From NCBI GenBank assembly GCA_040218145.1, contig JAVJQK010000148.1, positions 22,424-86,423 of the forward strand: a DNA stretch of 64,000 nucleotides. Direction: 5' to 3'. Source of the stretch: Sandaracinaceae bacterium (GTDB taxonomy: Bacteria; Myxococcota_A; Polyangia; Polyangiales; Sandaracinaceae). The notes beneath the pieces are model-generated. The model searched no databases. It was not told where the DNA came from and was given only the letters and a program-made list of their open reading frames with translations. Numbering within the stretch: position 1 is the first letter of the stretch; each line of letters begins with the position of its first letter. A program made the position numbers and the translations under genes. Positions 54,659 to 62,369 of this stretch are shown here, piece by piece.

Positions 54659-55500
54659 GCGGACATCTTCTCCAGGACGCCGCCGATCAAGCCCTGGAAC
54701 TGCGCGCGCACGCGCGTGGCCGTCTCCGTGACCTCGTCGTGGCTGAGGGGCACCTTCGAGATGCCCGCCGCGAGGTTGGTGATGCACGAGACCCCGAGCA
54801 CGCGCATGCCCATGTGCCGCGCCGCGATCACCTCGAGCACGGTGCTCATGCCGATCGCGTCGGCGCCGAGCCCCTTCAGCATGCGGACCTCGGCCGGGGT
54901 CTCGTAGGTCGGGCCGAGCAGGCCCGCGTACACCCCGCGCTGGAGGCCGAAGCCCATGGCCTTCGCGACGGCGTCGGCCATCTGCCCCAGCTCGGGGTCG
55001 TAGGCCTGGCTCATGTCGGGGAAGCGGGGCCCGAAGGCCTCCTCGTTGGGCCCGAGCAGCGCGTTGGTCCCGGTCAGGTTGAGGTGATCGGTGATCAGCA
55101 TGAGGTCGCCGGCCTCGAAGCCGTCGCCGCAGCCGCCCGCGGCGTTGGTGATGATCATCGCCTCCGCGCCCAGCTCCCGCATCAGGCGCACGCCGAAGAC
55201 GATGTCCTCGACCGGGTGTCCCTCGTAGAGATGCACGCGGCCCTGCATCGCGACCACCGGGGTGCCCGACGCGCGCCCGAGCACCAGGTTGCCCGCGTGG
55301 CCCACCACCTTCGAGACGGGCATCGAGGGGATCTCGCCGTACGGGACGACGTCGCGGTCGTCGAGCGTGTCGGCGAACCCGCCGAGGCCGGAGCCGAGCA
55401 CGAGGGCCACGCGCGGGGTGAGCGCGCTCTTGGCGCGCACGGCGGCCGCGGCGTCTCGAACGCGCGGCATCTGCGGGGAGTGATCCGACATGAAGGGCAT
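54655..55500 (-). CDS. Purine nucleoside phosphorylase (inosine/guanosine type)
   Basis: A 281-residue trimeric-type PNP that splits purine nucleosides with phosphate. Motifs: LVLGSGLGGFADTL (phosphate loop), VVAMQGRVHLYEGHP, AMIITNAAGGCGDGFEAGDL (purine-site Asn/Ala/Gly region), LMLITDHLNLTGTNALLGPN and VGMS-like IGMSTVLEVIAARHMGMRVL. Length and motifs fit PunA/XapA rather than hexameric DeoD. The exact start is MPFMSDH (55500) or MSDHSPQMP (55491). It is the first gene of the three-gene salvage operon, with 4-bp stop/start overlaps downstream. The divergent PH-domain gene lies beyond a 125-bp spacer. Confidence 0.93.
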   Translation of the reverse strand: MPFMSDHSPQMPRVRDAAAAVRAKSALTPRVALVLGSGLGGFADTLDDRDVVPYGEIPSMPVSKVVGHAGNLVLGRASGTPVVAMQGRVHLYEGHPVEDIVFGVRLMRELGAEAMIITNAAGGCGDGFEAGDLMLITDHLNLTGTNALLGPNEEAFGPRFPDMSQAYDPELGQMADAVAKAMGFGLQRGVYAGLLGPTYETPAEVRMLKGLGADAIGMSTVLEVIAARHMGMRVLGVSCITNLAAGISKVPLSHDEVTETATRVRAQFQGLIGGVLEKMSA

Positions 55501-55625
55501 GTTCTGGCATGACTCCCCCCCGAGTCCAGAACCCGGAACTCGCGCGCCTGCGTGGTGTCCATGGCGCTGGCCATCCGTCGACGGGGACCCATGTTCATGT
55601 GGCGGTGTCCGAGGAGCACGGGACG

Positions 55626-56789
55626 ATGGTTGGTGATACGCTGCGGGGCGAGATGGAGTCGGTGGAGCGAGCCTTTCGGCTCCTCCCGTCCGAGCGCGTG
55701 CTCTGGGAGGGGAGGCCGCAGCGGGGGGTGTCGCGAGGCGCCCAGTGGCGTTGGATCCCCGCGCTCGTCGCCGTGATCGCCGTGATCGCGGGCATCTTCG
55801 CCGGGCTGCTCACCCTGGTGGAGCTGCCGGGCGCAGGCCAGGTCGCCGCCATCGGGCTCTACCTGCTGCTCACCGCGGTCGCGGTCTGGGTCGCGCCGAA
55901 CTTCTTGCTCGATCCCTGCCACTTCGCGGTGACCGACCGACGCGTGCTCTGGAAGCGGGGGCGGCTCCGTCGCTCGATCGACCGCCACGCGATCACCTTC
56001 GCGCGGATCTCCTGGCACCCGCGCCAGCCCACGGTCGGCGACCTCGAGCTGGTGCGCGCCGTCCCGTTCGGCCCGCTCTCGCGCAAGCAGCGCCTGGTGT
56101 TCCACGACCTGCACGCGCCGGACGAGGTCCTCTCGGTGGTGCGCGGCGTGGAGCCCAGCCCGCACGCCGGCGACGGCAAGACCCCGCTGACCGATCGCCT
56201 CGACCCCGGCGAGGAGGTGCTCTGGGGCGGGGCGCCCGAGGGGATCGGCATCGACTGGCGGCACATCGGCACGAGCCTCTTCGGCCTCGCGGTGCTCTTC
56301 GTCGGCCTGCCGACGGGCCTGCGCTCCGCGGTGGTCCTCGCGCAGCTCGAGGAGCGCGGCCTGCCGCTGACCTCGGTCACGTGGATCCTGCTCTTCCTCG
56401 CCATGGCGCTGACCGCGACCCTGATCCTCGCCGTCGGCGGCGGCCTCGCGTGGCACGGGATCCTGCGCGCCCGCGCGATGGGGTTCGACACCGAGTACCT
56501 CCTGACCGACCGCCGCGTGCTCATCCGGCGCGGCCGCGTGGAGCTCTCGCTGGACCGCAAGCGCATCGTCGACGTGGCGGAGACGCCCGGCTGGCGCGGC
56601 TCGACCAACCTCTACCTGGTGCTCGACGGCCCCGAGGCGCGGGCCCTGGCCGACAGCGGCGCCATGGGCGTGATCGCCCCGTCGCGCGACTCCGTGCCCC
56701 CGGTCCTGTACGAGCTCCGGGACGCCGCCGGGCTGCGCACGCTGCTCTTCGGGCGGCAGTCCCGGCCCAGCCTCCCGCACGCCGCCTGA
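55626..56789 (+). CDS. Tandem bacterial PH-domain membrane protein
   Basis: About 387 residues. The start is uncertain between ATGs at 55626 and 55653; GAGGAG lies nine bases before the first. The protein has a duplicated layout: N-terminal LLPSERVLWEGRPQRG, two membrane helices (ALVAVIAVIAGIFAGLLTLV, AAIGLYLLLTAVAVWV), then a bPH-type strand set (FAVTDRRVLWKRGRLRRSID). A second LDPGEEVLWGGAPEGI segment follows, with helices (LFGLAVLFVGLPTGLRSAVV, ILLFLAMALTATLILAV) and again YLLTDRRVLIRRGRVELSLD. The TDRRVL signature is typical of bacterial PH/YdbT-like proteins. Function unknown; possibly a membrane-stress or scaffold protein. Confidence 0.78.
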   Translation: MVGDTLRGEMESVERAFRLLPSERVLWEGRPQRGVSRGAQWRWIPALVAVIAVIAGIFAGLLTLVELPGAGQVAAIGLYLLLTAVAVWVAPNFLLDPCHFAVTDRRVLWKRGRLRRSIDRHAITFARISWHPRQPTVGDLELVRAVPFGPLSRKQRLVFHDLHAPDEVLSVVRGVEPSPHAGDGKTPLTDRLDPGEEVLWGGAPEGIGIDWRHIGTSLFGLAVLFVGLPTGLRSAVVLAQLEERGLPLTSVTWILLFLAMALTATLILAVGGGLAWHGILRARAMGFDTEYLLTDRRVLIRRGRVELSLDRKRIVDVAETPGWRGSTNLYLVLDGPEARALADSGAMGVIAPSRDSVPPVLYELRDAAGLRTLLFGRQSRPSLPHAA

Positions 56790-56845
56790 GGTCGCGCTGA
56801 ATCTTTCTCGGGGCGCCTCGTCGGAGGCCCGGGGGAACGTCCGCG

Positions 56846-56875
56846 TTGACTCGGCTCGTGGGCGCCTCCTAGGAT
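56846..56875 (+). promoter_or_regulatory. Candidate sigma-70-type promoter of the DUF2135 lipoprotein gene
   Basis: TTGACT at 56846-56851 and TAGGAT at 56870-56875 with an 18-nt spacer, 41 bp before the ATG, with AGGAG close to the start. This is the best sigma-70-like pair I found in the window. Confidence 0.6.
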
Positions 56876-56916
56876 CGGCCCCGCCCGTGGGGAGCGGGCA
56901 CCTACCAGGAGCGAAG

Positions 56917-57570
56917 ATGCAACGAACCGTCTTGATGGCCCTGTCCGCCCTCGTCGTCCTTTCCAGCGTATGGGTGAGCGGCTGCCGCGTTCGCGTGCGG
57001 CGACCGCGCGCCGCCGTCACCGTGCAAGCCACCACCCCGCCGCCGCCCACCGCCACCGCCACCATCAGCGTGAACACGCCAGCCGCCGGAGCGGGTGTCA
57101 CCATCGTCGATGGGTACTGCAACCCGAACCAGCCCGAGGTCTGCAACGGCCTCGATGACAACTGCAACGGCGTCATCGACGAGGGCTGCGGCTACTCGAC
57201 CGGCAACATCCAGATCACGCTGGCCTGGGGCACGGGCGCCGACCTCGACCTCTACGTGACCGATCCGATGGGCTACACCATCAGCTACCAGAACCGTCAG
57301 AGCCCGAGCGGCGGTCACCTCGACCAGGACGCCCGCGGCGCCTGCAACCGCCGACAGGCGGACAACACGGTCGAGAACGTGTACTTCGACTCGCCGCAGC
57401 CGCCGTCGGGGCAGTACGTCATCGACGTGCACTACTGGGGCGACTGCGGCGTGGCCGGCACCACGCAGGCGACGATGTCGATCGCGGTCGGCGGCCAGAT
57501 CCTCGGCGCCTACAACGTGACGCTGAACCCGCGCGATCGGCAGCGCGTGGCCAGCTTCATGATGCCCTAG
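56917..57570 (+). CDS. DUF2135-like lipoprotein with MopE-type Cys motif
   Basis: A 217-residue protein. The signal MQRTVLMALSALVVLSSVWV ends SGC (lipidated Cys23), with CCAGGAG before the ATG. A Pro/Thr spacer leads to VCNGLDDNCNGVIDEGC, the MopE-type metal/Cu-binding motif also seen at 23.7 kb. The remaining domain (ITLAWGTGADLDLYVTDPMG, SGGHLDQDARGACNRRQADN, PPSGQYVIDVHYWGDCG) matches the DUF2135/YfaP fold, an Ig-like beta-sandwich. It is probably a surface lipoprotein. It stands alone with its own promoter and 225 bp of non-coding sequence after it. Confidence 0.82.
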   Translation: MQRTVLMALSALVVLSSVWVSGCRVRVRRPRAAVTVQATTPPPPTATATISVNTPAAGAGVTIVDGYCNPNQPEVCNGLDDNCNGVIDEGCGYSTGNIQITLAWGTGADLDLYVTDPMGYTISYQNRQSPSGGHLDQDARGACNRRQADNTVENVYFDSPQPPSGQYVIDVHYWGDCGVAGTTQATMSIAVGGQILGAYNVTLNPRDRQRVASFMMP

Positions 57571-57795
57571 CGATCCCGCTCTCGCGGTCCGTGAGGCCCC
57601 GGTGCGCCCGCCGCGCCGGGGCTCTCGCGCGTCCGGCCTCGTGTCCGCGTAGGGAGCTTTGCGAGCGCACGGCGTACTCCACCCGCGAAAGGGGCACGCG
57701 TGCAGCTTCAGACCGATCCTACGAGCCCGCCGATTGACCCGTCCGCGGGGGCCGTCTTACCCTCGAAGCCCCGCGTTTCACCGTTAGATTGGGAC

Positions 57796-60771
57796 ATGCT
57801 CGTCTGCCCGCTCTGTCGCCTCGTCCTCGGCGACGACGAAACCACCTGTCCCCGCGATGGGACTGAAGGCGCCACCGTCGAGCCGGTCGCGGTGCCCGCG
57901 TCCGTGCGCGAGCGCTTCGCGATCGTGGAGCCTTTCGCGCGAGGGGCGGCCGGCGACCTCTACCTCGCCGACGATCAGCAGACCGGCCGGCGCGGCATCC
58001 TCAAGCTGCTCCGGCGGCCCGAGAAGACGACGCCGGCGGAGCGCGCTCGGCTGAAGCGCGAGCTGGTCAAGCAGGCGACCCTGAGCCACGGCGTGCTCTC
58101 CGTGCCGCTGGCCACCGGGGACGCGGACGACCGACCCTGGATCTTCCGCGAGTGGCACGAGGGCGTCTCGCTCCGCGTCCGGCTCGCGCGAGGAGGAGCC
58201 CTTCCGCAGCAGGAGGCGTTCGCGATCGCCGCGCAGATGGCGTCGGCGCTGGACGAGCTGCATCGCGCGGGGCTGCTCCACCGGGACCTCAAGCCCGGCC
58301 ACGTCCTGCTCATGCCCCAGCCCTCCGGCCTGCCGCGTGTCGCCGTGATCGACGCCGGGATCGCCGCGAAGGTGGACTCGGGCGCGGCCTTCGACGTGAT
58401 GGGCAGCCCGGGCTACTGCTCGCCGGAGCAGGCCAAGGGAAAGCTCGTGAGCTTCCGGAGCGATCTCTACGCGCTCGGCTGCGTGCTCTACGAGATGCTC
58501 ACCGGCGCGCCGCCGTTCTCCGGCGACACCGAGGCGCTGCTCGAGGCGCACGCGAGCCAGCCCCCGCCGACGCCGACGATCTCGCTCCCGGCCGGGGTCT
58601 CCACGCTCCTCTCGCAGCTGATGAGCAAGGAGGCGCGCGAGCGACCCTTCTCGGCCCAGCAGGTGAAGCGCGCGCTCGCGCCGTTCTTGCCCGAGGACGC
58701 CAGCAGCCAGCGCGAGGCGACGCAGACCTTCGAGAAGCTGCAGCGGGCGGCGCCGCGGCGACCGGCCAGCTCCGGCTCGGGCACGCTGCGCCCGCCTCGC
58801 TCGATCAAGAAGACCACGCTGGGCATCGCGGCCGCCAAGAGCGTGCCGCCGCCTCCGCCGAGCGCGAGGCCCAGCGCGGGACCGCCGAAGGCGAGCGCGC
58901 CGCCGCCGCCTCCCCCGAGCACCGCGCCTCCGAGCGCACGCAAGAACGCCAGCGTGCCGCCGCCGACGCCCAGCCCGGCGAGGCGACACGCGAAGGACGC
59001 GACCGAAGAGCTGTCGGCGATGGATCTCGCGGACGCCGAGGCGCTGCTGTCGGGCAAGAAGAAGCCGCGCCCGGACCGGACCGAGGAGCTGTCTGCGGTC
59101 GATCTGGCGCAGGCCGAGGCGATCACCTCGCCCCGGACGGCGGCGACCAGCGTGCCCCCGCCGCCCAAGACCTCGCGGACGATCCTGGGCATGCCGGCTC
59201 AGGGCGGCTCGGCTCCGGAGGTCGCGCCGAGCGTGACCAGCACGAAGCCCGGCTTCGGGGCCGACGAGGCGCCGACCGCGCTCTCCGCCCCGCCCGTGCA
59301 TTCGCCGCCGCCGGGCGCCAGCGGGCCCTCGACGGAGCCCGGGTTCCAGGACGCGCCCGCCGAGGCCGACGTCACCTCGAAGCGGCCCGCGCTCTCCTCC
59401 GCGCCGCCGCCTCCGCCGCCCATCTCCGAGAGCGGGCCGACGATGCCGGGCCCGCTCGATCCGCCGGTGTCCGGGACGGGCCCCACGATGGCGGGGCCGC
59501 TCGAGCCGCCCGTGTCCGCGACGGGGCCGACGATGGCGGGGCCGCTGGAGCCTCCGGTGTCCGGGACGGGGCCGACGATGGCGGGCCCGCTCGAGACGCC
59601 CGCGGGGACCAAGCCTTCGGCCGCCGTGCCCTGGGCCGACGCGAGCCCGGCGTCCGGCGCGCCGATCGACAGCGGGGATGACGGGGGCGGGCTCGACTAC
59701 GACGACCTCGCCGAGACCCAGGCGTTCGACCGCGACACGGAGAAGGCGCCCGGGCTGCTGGGCAAGCTCGACGACTACGAGTCTCGTCCCGACGTGGCGC
59801 CTGCGAGCGCGCCGCCTCCGGCCACGGCGCCTGCCAGCGCCCCGCCCCCCTCGGTGGCGGTGGCGAGCGCGCCTGTTCCCTCCGCGGCTGTGCCCGGGGA
59901 GCAGGTCTCGGCCCCGACCCACTCGACCGCGCCGACCACGCAGGCCGAGCCGGTCAAGATCCCCGGCAACCGAGCCCTGCCGTTCCTGGCCGTCGCCGCG
60001 GTCGCGGGGATCTGCGTGCTCGGCACGGTGGCCACGGGGCTGGCGGTGTGGCTGGGCGGCGAGGACGACCCGCCGATCGCCATGGACGCGCCGGCGCCGC
60101 CGTCTGCGCAGCCGGCCCCCGTCCCGCAGCCGGCCCCCGTCGCGCAGCCGGCCGTCGCGCAGCCGGCCCCCGTCGCGCAGCCGGTGGCCGCGCCCGCGGA
60201 TTCGCCCGATGAGCAGTCGGTCGAGGAGCCGGCCGAGGAGCCCGTCGAGGAGCCGGTCACAGAGGAGGCCGAGCCCGCCGAAGAGGCGGCGCCCGAGCCG
60301 GCCCAGCGTGCCGCCGCGCGCGAGCCCGCCCGCGAGGCGCGCCCCGCCCGTCGCAGTCGACGCGAGGAGAGTCGCCCGAGCCGCACCGCTCCGGCGCGCT
60401 CGGCCCCGTCCGGGGGCAATCGCATGCAGCAGTTCCAGGCCGCGCGCGACGAGGCTCGGGACCACTTCCGCGCGCGCCGCTTCCCGCAGGCCGCGGCCGC
60501 CTACGAGCGCGCCACCCGCCTCAACCCGCGCCACGCAGGCAGCTTCGCCGGCCTCGGCGCGGCCCGGATCGCGGCCCGACAGCCCCGTCAGGCGATCGCG
60601 GCCTACCAGCGCGCGGTCGCCCTGCAGCCGCGCAACGCCGCGTTCCACGCCGCGCTCGGGCAGGCCTACCAGCAGGCGGGCGATGGCGGTCGCGCCCGCG
60701 CCGCCTACCAGCGCGCGTTGGCCATCGATCCGAGCAACGCCGGCGCGCGGCGCGGTCTCTCGTCGCTCTGA
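57796..60771 (+). CDS. Ser/Thr kinase-like protein with altered catalytic motifs and C-terminal TPRs
   Basis: About 991 residues. I favour the ATG at 57796 (MLVCPLCRLVLGDDETTC, a CxxC/CPRDG zinc-ribbon-like start). The in-frame GTG at 57700 would add 32 residues using rare TTA, CTT and ATT codons unlike the gene. The kinase domain (~35-310) has loop FARGAAGDLYLA and lysine in RGILKLL. The catalytic loop reads HRDLKPGHV (His for the usual Asn) and the magnesium motif reads DAG, not DFG. SPGYCSPEQAKGK and SDLYALGCVLYEMLTG are normal. A ~420-residue Pro/Ala-rich linker with TEELSAxDLAxAEA copies and a 4 x 15-residue repeat follows, then one helix (LPFLAVAAVAGICVLGTVAT) and three C-terminal TPRs. 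It may be a weak kinase or pseudokinase scaffold. Confidence 0.85.
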   Translation: MLVCPLCRLVLGDDETTCPRDGTEGATVEPVAVPASVRERFAIVEPFARGAAGDLYLADDQQTGRRGILKLLRRPEKTTPAERARLKRELVKQATLSHGVLSVPLATGDADDRPWIFREWHEGVSLRVRLARGGALPQQEAFAIAAQMASALDELHRAGLLHRDLKPGHVLLMPQPSGLPRVAVIDAGIAAKVDSGAAFDVMGSPGYCSPEQAKGKLVSFRSDLYALGCVLYEMLTGAPPFSGDTEALLEAHASQPPPTPTISLPAGVSTLLSQLMSKEARERPFSAQQVKRALAPFLPEDASSQREATQTFEKLQRAAPRRPASSGSGTLRPPRSIKKTTLGIAAAKSVPPPPPSARPSAGPPKASAPPPPPPSTAPPSARKNASVPPPTPSPARRHAKDATEELSAMDLADAEALLSGKKKPRPDRTEELSAVDLAQAEAITSPRTAATSVPPPPKTSRTILGMPAQGGSAPEVAPSVTSTKPGFGADEAPTALSAPPVHSPPPGASGPSTEPGFQDAPAEADVTSKRPALSSAPPPPPPISESGPTMPGPLDPPVSGTGPTMAGPLEPPVSATGPTMAGPLEPPVSGTGPTMAGPLETPAGTKPSAAVPWADASPASGAPIDSGDDGGGLDYDDLAETQAFDRDTEKAPGLLGKLDDYESRPDVAPASAPPPATAPASAPPPSVAVASAPVPSAAVPGEQVSAPTHSTAPTTQAEPVKIPGNRALPFLAVAAVAGICVLGTVATGLAVWLGGEDDPPIAMDAPAPPSAQPAPVPQPAPVAQPAVAQPAPVAQPVAAPADSPDEQSVEEPAEEPVEEPVTEEAEPAEEAAPEPAQRAAAREPAREARPARRSRREESRPSRTAPARSAPSGGNRMQQFQAARDEARDHFRARRFPQAAAAYERATRLNPRHAGSFAGLGAARIAARQPRQAIAAYQRAVALQPRNAAFHAALGQAYQQAGDGGRARAAYQRALAIDPSNAGARRGLSSL
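59425..59604 (+). repeat. Four tandem 45-bp units (15-residue repeat) in the kinase-like gene linker
   Basis: Each unit encodes a variant of SGTGPTMAGPLEPPV. Units start at 59425, 59470, 59515 and 59560; the middle two are nearly identical. It belongs to the Pro-rich linker between kinase domain and membrane helix. Confidence 0.9.
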
Positions 60772-60782
60772 GAGCGACGAGA
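60758..60782. terminator. Bidirectional hairpin terminator overlapping the kinase-like gene stop
   Basis: Perfect 12-bp arms (TCTCGTCGCTCT / AGAGCGACGAGA) around one base. The TGA stop (60769-60771) lies in the tip. It sits between two convergent genes and is followed by a TCTCTCTAGTCTAG tract. Confidence 0.65.
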
Positions 60783-60795
60783 CCGTCTCTCTAGT

Positions 60796-61503
60796 CTAGT
60801 CGTCGCCGTTCATGTCGCGCTCGACCAGCTTGCTCAGGCGCGGCACGCCCTTCGGGCGGTCGACGACGGTCGTCGGGGCGCCCTCCTGGTCGCGGACGAG
60901 CGGCGCCGCGCGGCGCCCCATCGACGCCAGCGCCTCGCTGGCCTGCGCGCTCGGCACCGTGATGACGAACGCGTCGCCGACGAGGCGGACCGCGGCCCCG
61001 AAGCCGCACGCCTCGATCAGGCCGGCCTCGGCGCGCACCCAGGACGCGACGAGCTCATCGCTCGCCGGCTCGACGCTCCCGACCGTCTCGGCGCCCTCGT
61101 CGCGGAGCGCGATCGCCTCCTCCGGGCTCAGTCCGAGCACGTTCTCGGCGTAGACCTCCCAGCCGACGACGCTGTGGCCGCGCCACACGCGCAGCCGCGC
61201 CGCCTCGGCCAGCTCCACGGCGAGCGTCTCGCGATCCTCTTCGCTCTTGGCGGCTTCGCTTCGCTTGAGCCGGGCCTCGTAGACCGTGCGCGCGTCGCGG
61301 TTGGCCACCCCGGGGATCAGGACGACGGGCCTGGGATCATTCAGCTTTCGGCGCACGGGGCGGCGCCAGAGCGCGTCGTCGTCGCCGCTCGCGAAGGCCT
61401 CCAGGTCCTTCGGCATCGCCTTGCGGTCCTTGGCCGACCGCCGCACCACCCTCGGGGCGGACGGCTCGCCGCGCTTGCCCTTGTTTCGACCGCGTTCGCT
61501 CAT
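60796..61503 (-). CDS. Conserved-looking hypothetical protein
   Basis: A 235-residue soluble protein I do not recognise. The N-terminus is basic (MSERGRNKGKRGEPSAPRVV), then LEAFASGDDDALWRRPVRRK, LNDPRPVVLIPGVANRDART and a helical, acidic middle (LSPEEAIALRDEGAETVGSV). The end is a small alpha/beta segment (AAVRLVGDAFVITVPSAQAS) and a basic tail. No signal peptide or membrane helix. Codon use matches its neighbours. It converges with the kinase-like gene (shared hairpin) and diverges from rplU with a 141-bp spacer. Confidence 0.7.
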   Translation of the reverse strand: MSERGRNKGKRGEPSAPRVVRRSAKDRKAMPKDLEAFASGDDDALWRRPVRRKLNDPRPVVLIPGVANRDARTVYEARLKRSEAAKSEEDRETLAVELAEAARLRVWRGHSVVGWEVYAENVLGLSPEEAIALRDEGAETVGSVEPASDELVASWVRAEAGLIEACGFGAAVRLVGDAFVITVPSAQASEALASMGRRAAPLVRDQEGAPTTVVDRPKGVPRLSKLVERDMNGDD

Positions 61504-61553
61504 CCGCCACGATATAGCAGGGCGACGGCGAGCGGCGACCCCTCAAAAACCGC

Positions 61554-61581
61554 TTGCGGCGGGCCCGAGCCCGCGTAATCT
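61554..61581 (+). promoter_or_regulatory. Candidate promoter of rplU-rpmA
   Basis: TTGCGG at 61554-61559 and TAATCT at 61576-61581 with a 16-nt spacer, leaving a leader of roughly 55-60 nt before rplU. AGAGGGAAGG precedes the ATG as ribosome binding site. Confidence 0.4.
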
Positions 61582-61644
61582 TCCCGGCCCCCCACGGCGT
61601 CCTCGCCCCGAGCGGCGTCCGTTCGACAAGAGGGAAGGTTTCAC

Positions 61645-61953
61645 ATGTACGCAGTGATCAAGACCGGCGGTAAGCAGTACCGCGTCTCCGAAGGTGACCG
61701 CATCCGGGTCGAGAAGCTCGCGGGCGACGTCGGCACCGAGCTCACCTTCGACGAAGTGCTCATGCTCGGTGGAGACAAGGTCTCCGTCGGCGCGCCGCTC
61801 GTCAGCGGCGCCAGCGTGAAGGCGAAGATCGTCGCGCAGGACCGCGCGAAGAAGGTCATCGTCTTCAAGTACAAGCGCCGCAAGAACTACCGCAAGAAGT
61901 ACGGCCACCGGCAGCCGTTCACCGAGATCGAGATCACCGGCGTGAGCGCCTGA
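61645..61953 (+). CDS. rplU: 50S ribosomal protein L21
   Basis: A 102-residue L21 protein of normal length that binds 23S rRNA with L20. [20 protein letters not shown] at the start, the [20 protein letters not shown] loop and the basic end [20 protein letters not shown] are family hallmarks. It is followed after 12 bp by rpmA with a GAGGAGAG ribosome binding site in the gap, so the pair is co-transcribed. A promoter candidate lies at 61554-61581. Confidence 0.98.
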   Translation: MYAVIKTGGKQYRVSEGDRIRVEKLAGDVGTELTFDEVLMLGGDKVSVGAPLVSGASVKAKIVAQDRAKKVIVFKYKRRKNYRKKYGHRQPFTEIEITGVSA

Positions 61954-61965
61954 GGAGAGAACGCA

Positions 61966-62250
61966 ATGGCTCACAAAAAGGGACAGGGCTCGTCTCGGAA
62001 CGGGCGCGACAGCAACCCCCAGTACCGCGGCGTCAAGGTCTTCGGTGGCCAGGAGGTCTCGGCCGGCAGCATTCTCGTGCGCCAGGTCGGCTCCTCGTTC
62101 CACGCGGGACAGAACGTCGGTCAGGGCAAGGACTTCACGCTCTGGGCGCGCATCGACGGCGTCGTCAAGTTCGAGCGCTGGGGCCGCGACCGCAAGCGCA
62201 TCGCGGTCTACCCCGCCTCGACCGAGGCGACGACCGACGCGCAGGCCTGA
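61966..62250 (+). CDS. rpmA: 50S ribosomal protein L27
   Basis: A 94-residue L27 whose N-terminal tail reaches the peptidyl-transferase centre. [20 protein letters not shown] and [20 protein letters not shown] are diagnostic; no N-terminal cleavage extension is present. It is slightly longer than the usual ~85 residues because of a [10 protein letters not shown] tail. In most bacteria obgE follows rplU-rpmA; here an HAD 5'-nucleotidase gene follows after 119 bp, with a hairpin (62273-62300) between. Confidence 0.98.
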   Translation: MAHKKGQGSSRNGRDSNPQYRGVKVFGGQEVSAGSILVRQVGSSFHAGQNVGQGKDFTLWARIDGVVKFERWGRDRKRIAVYPASTEATTDAQA

Positions 62251-62272
62251 GCCCGCGCGACCGCATCACGCG

Positions 62273-62300
62273 AGGCCGGCTCCCATTCGGGAGGCCGGCC
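62273..62300 (+). terminator. Candidate terminator after rpmA
   Basis: GCCGGCTCCC and GGGAGGCCGGC pair around ATTC with one bulged G. It starts about 23 bp after the rpmA stop. There is no strong T-run. Confidence 0.5.
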
Positions 62301-62369
62301 GTTCGCGTTCCGTCCTTCTGGCGCGTGTGACGCGGAAGCCACGTGTTATTCTGAAGCCGCTGACGCTTC

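Noticed and set aside
57734..57762. TTGACC with a TTACCC box 17 nt later as promoter for the kinase-like gene
   Set aside because: The -10 match is poor. It supports the downstream ATG only weakly, so it was not listed as a feature.
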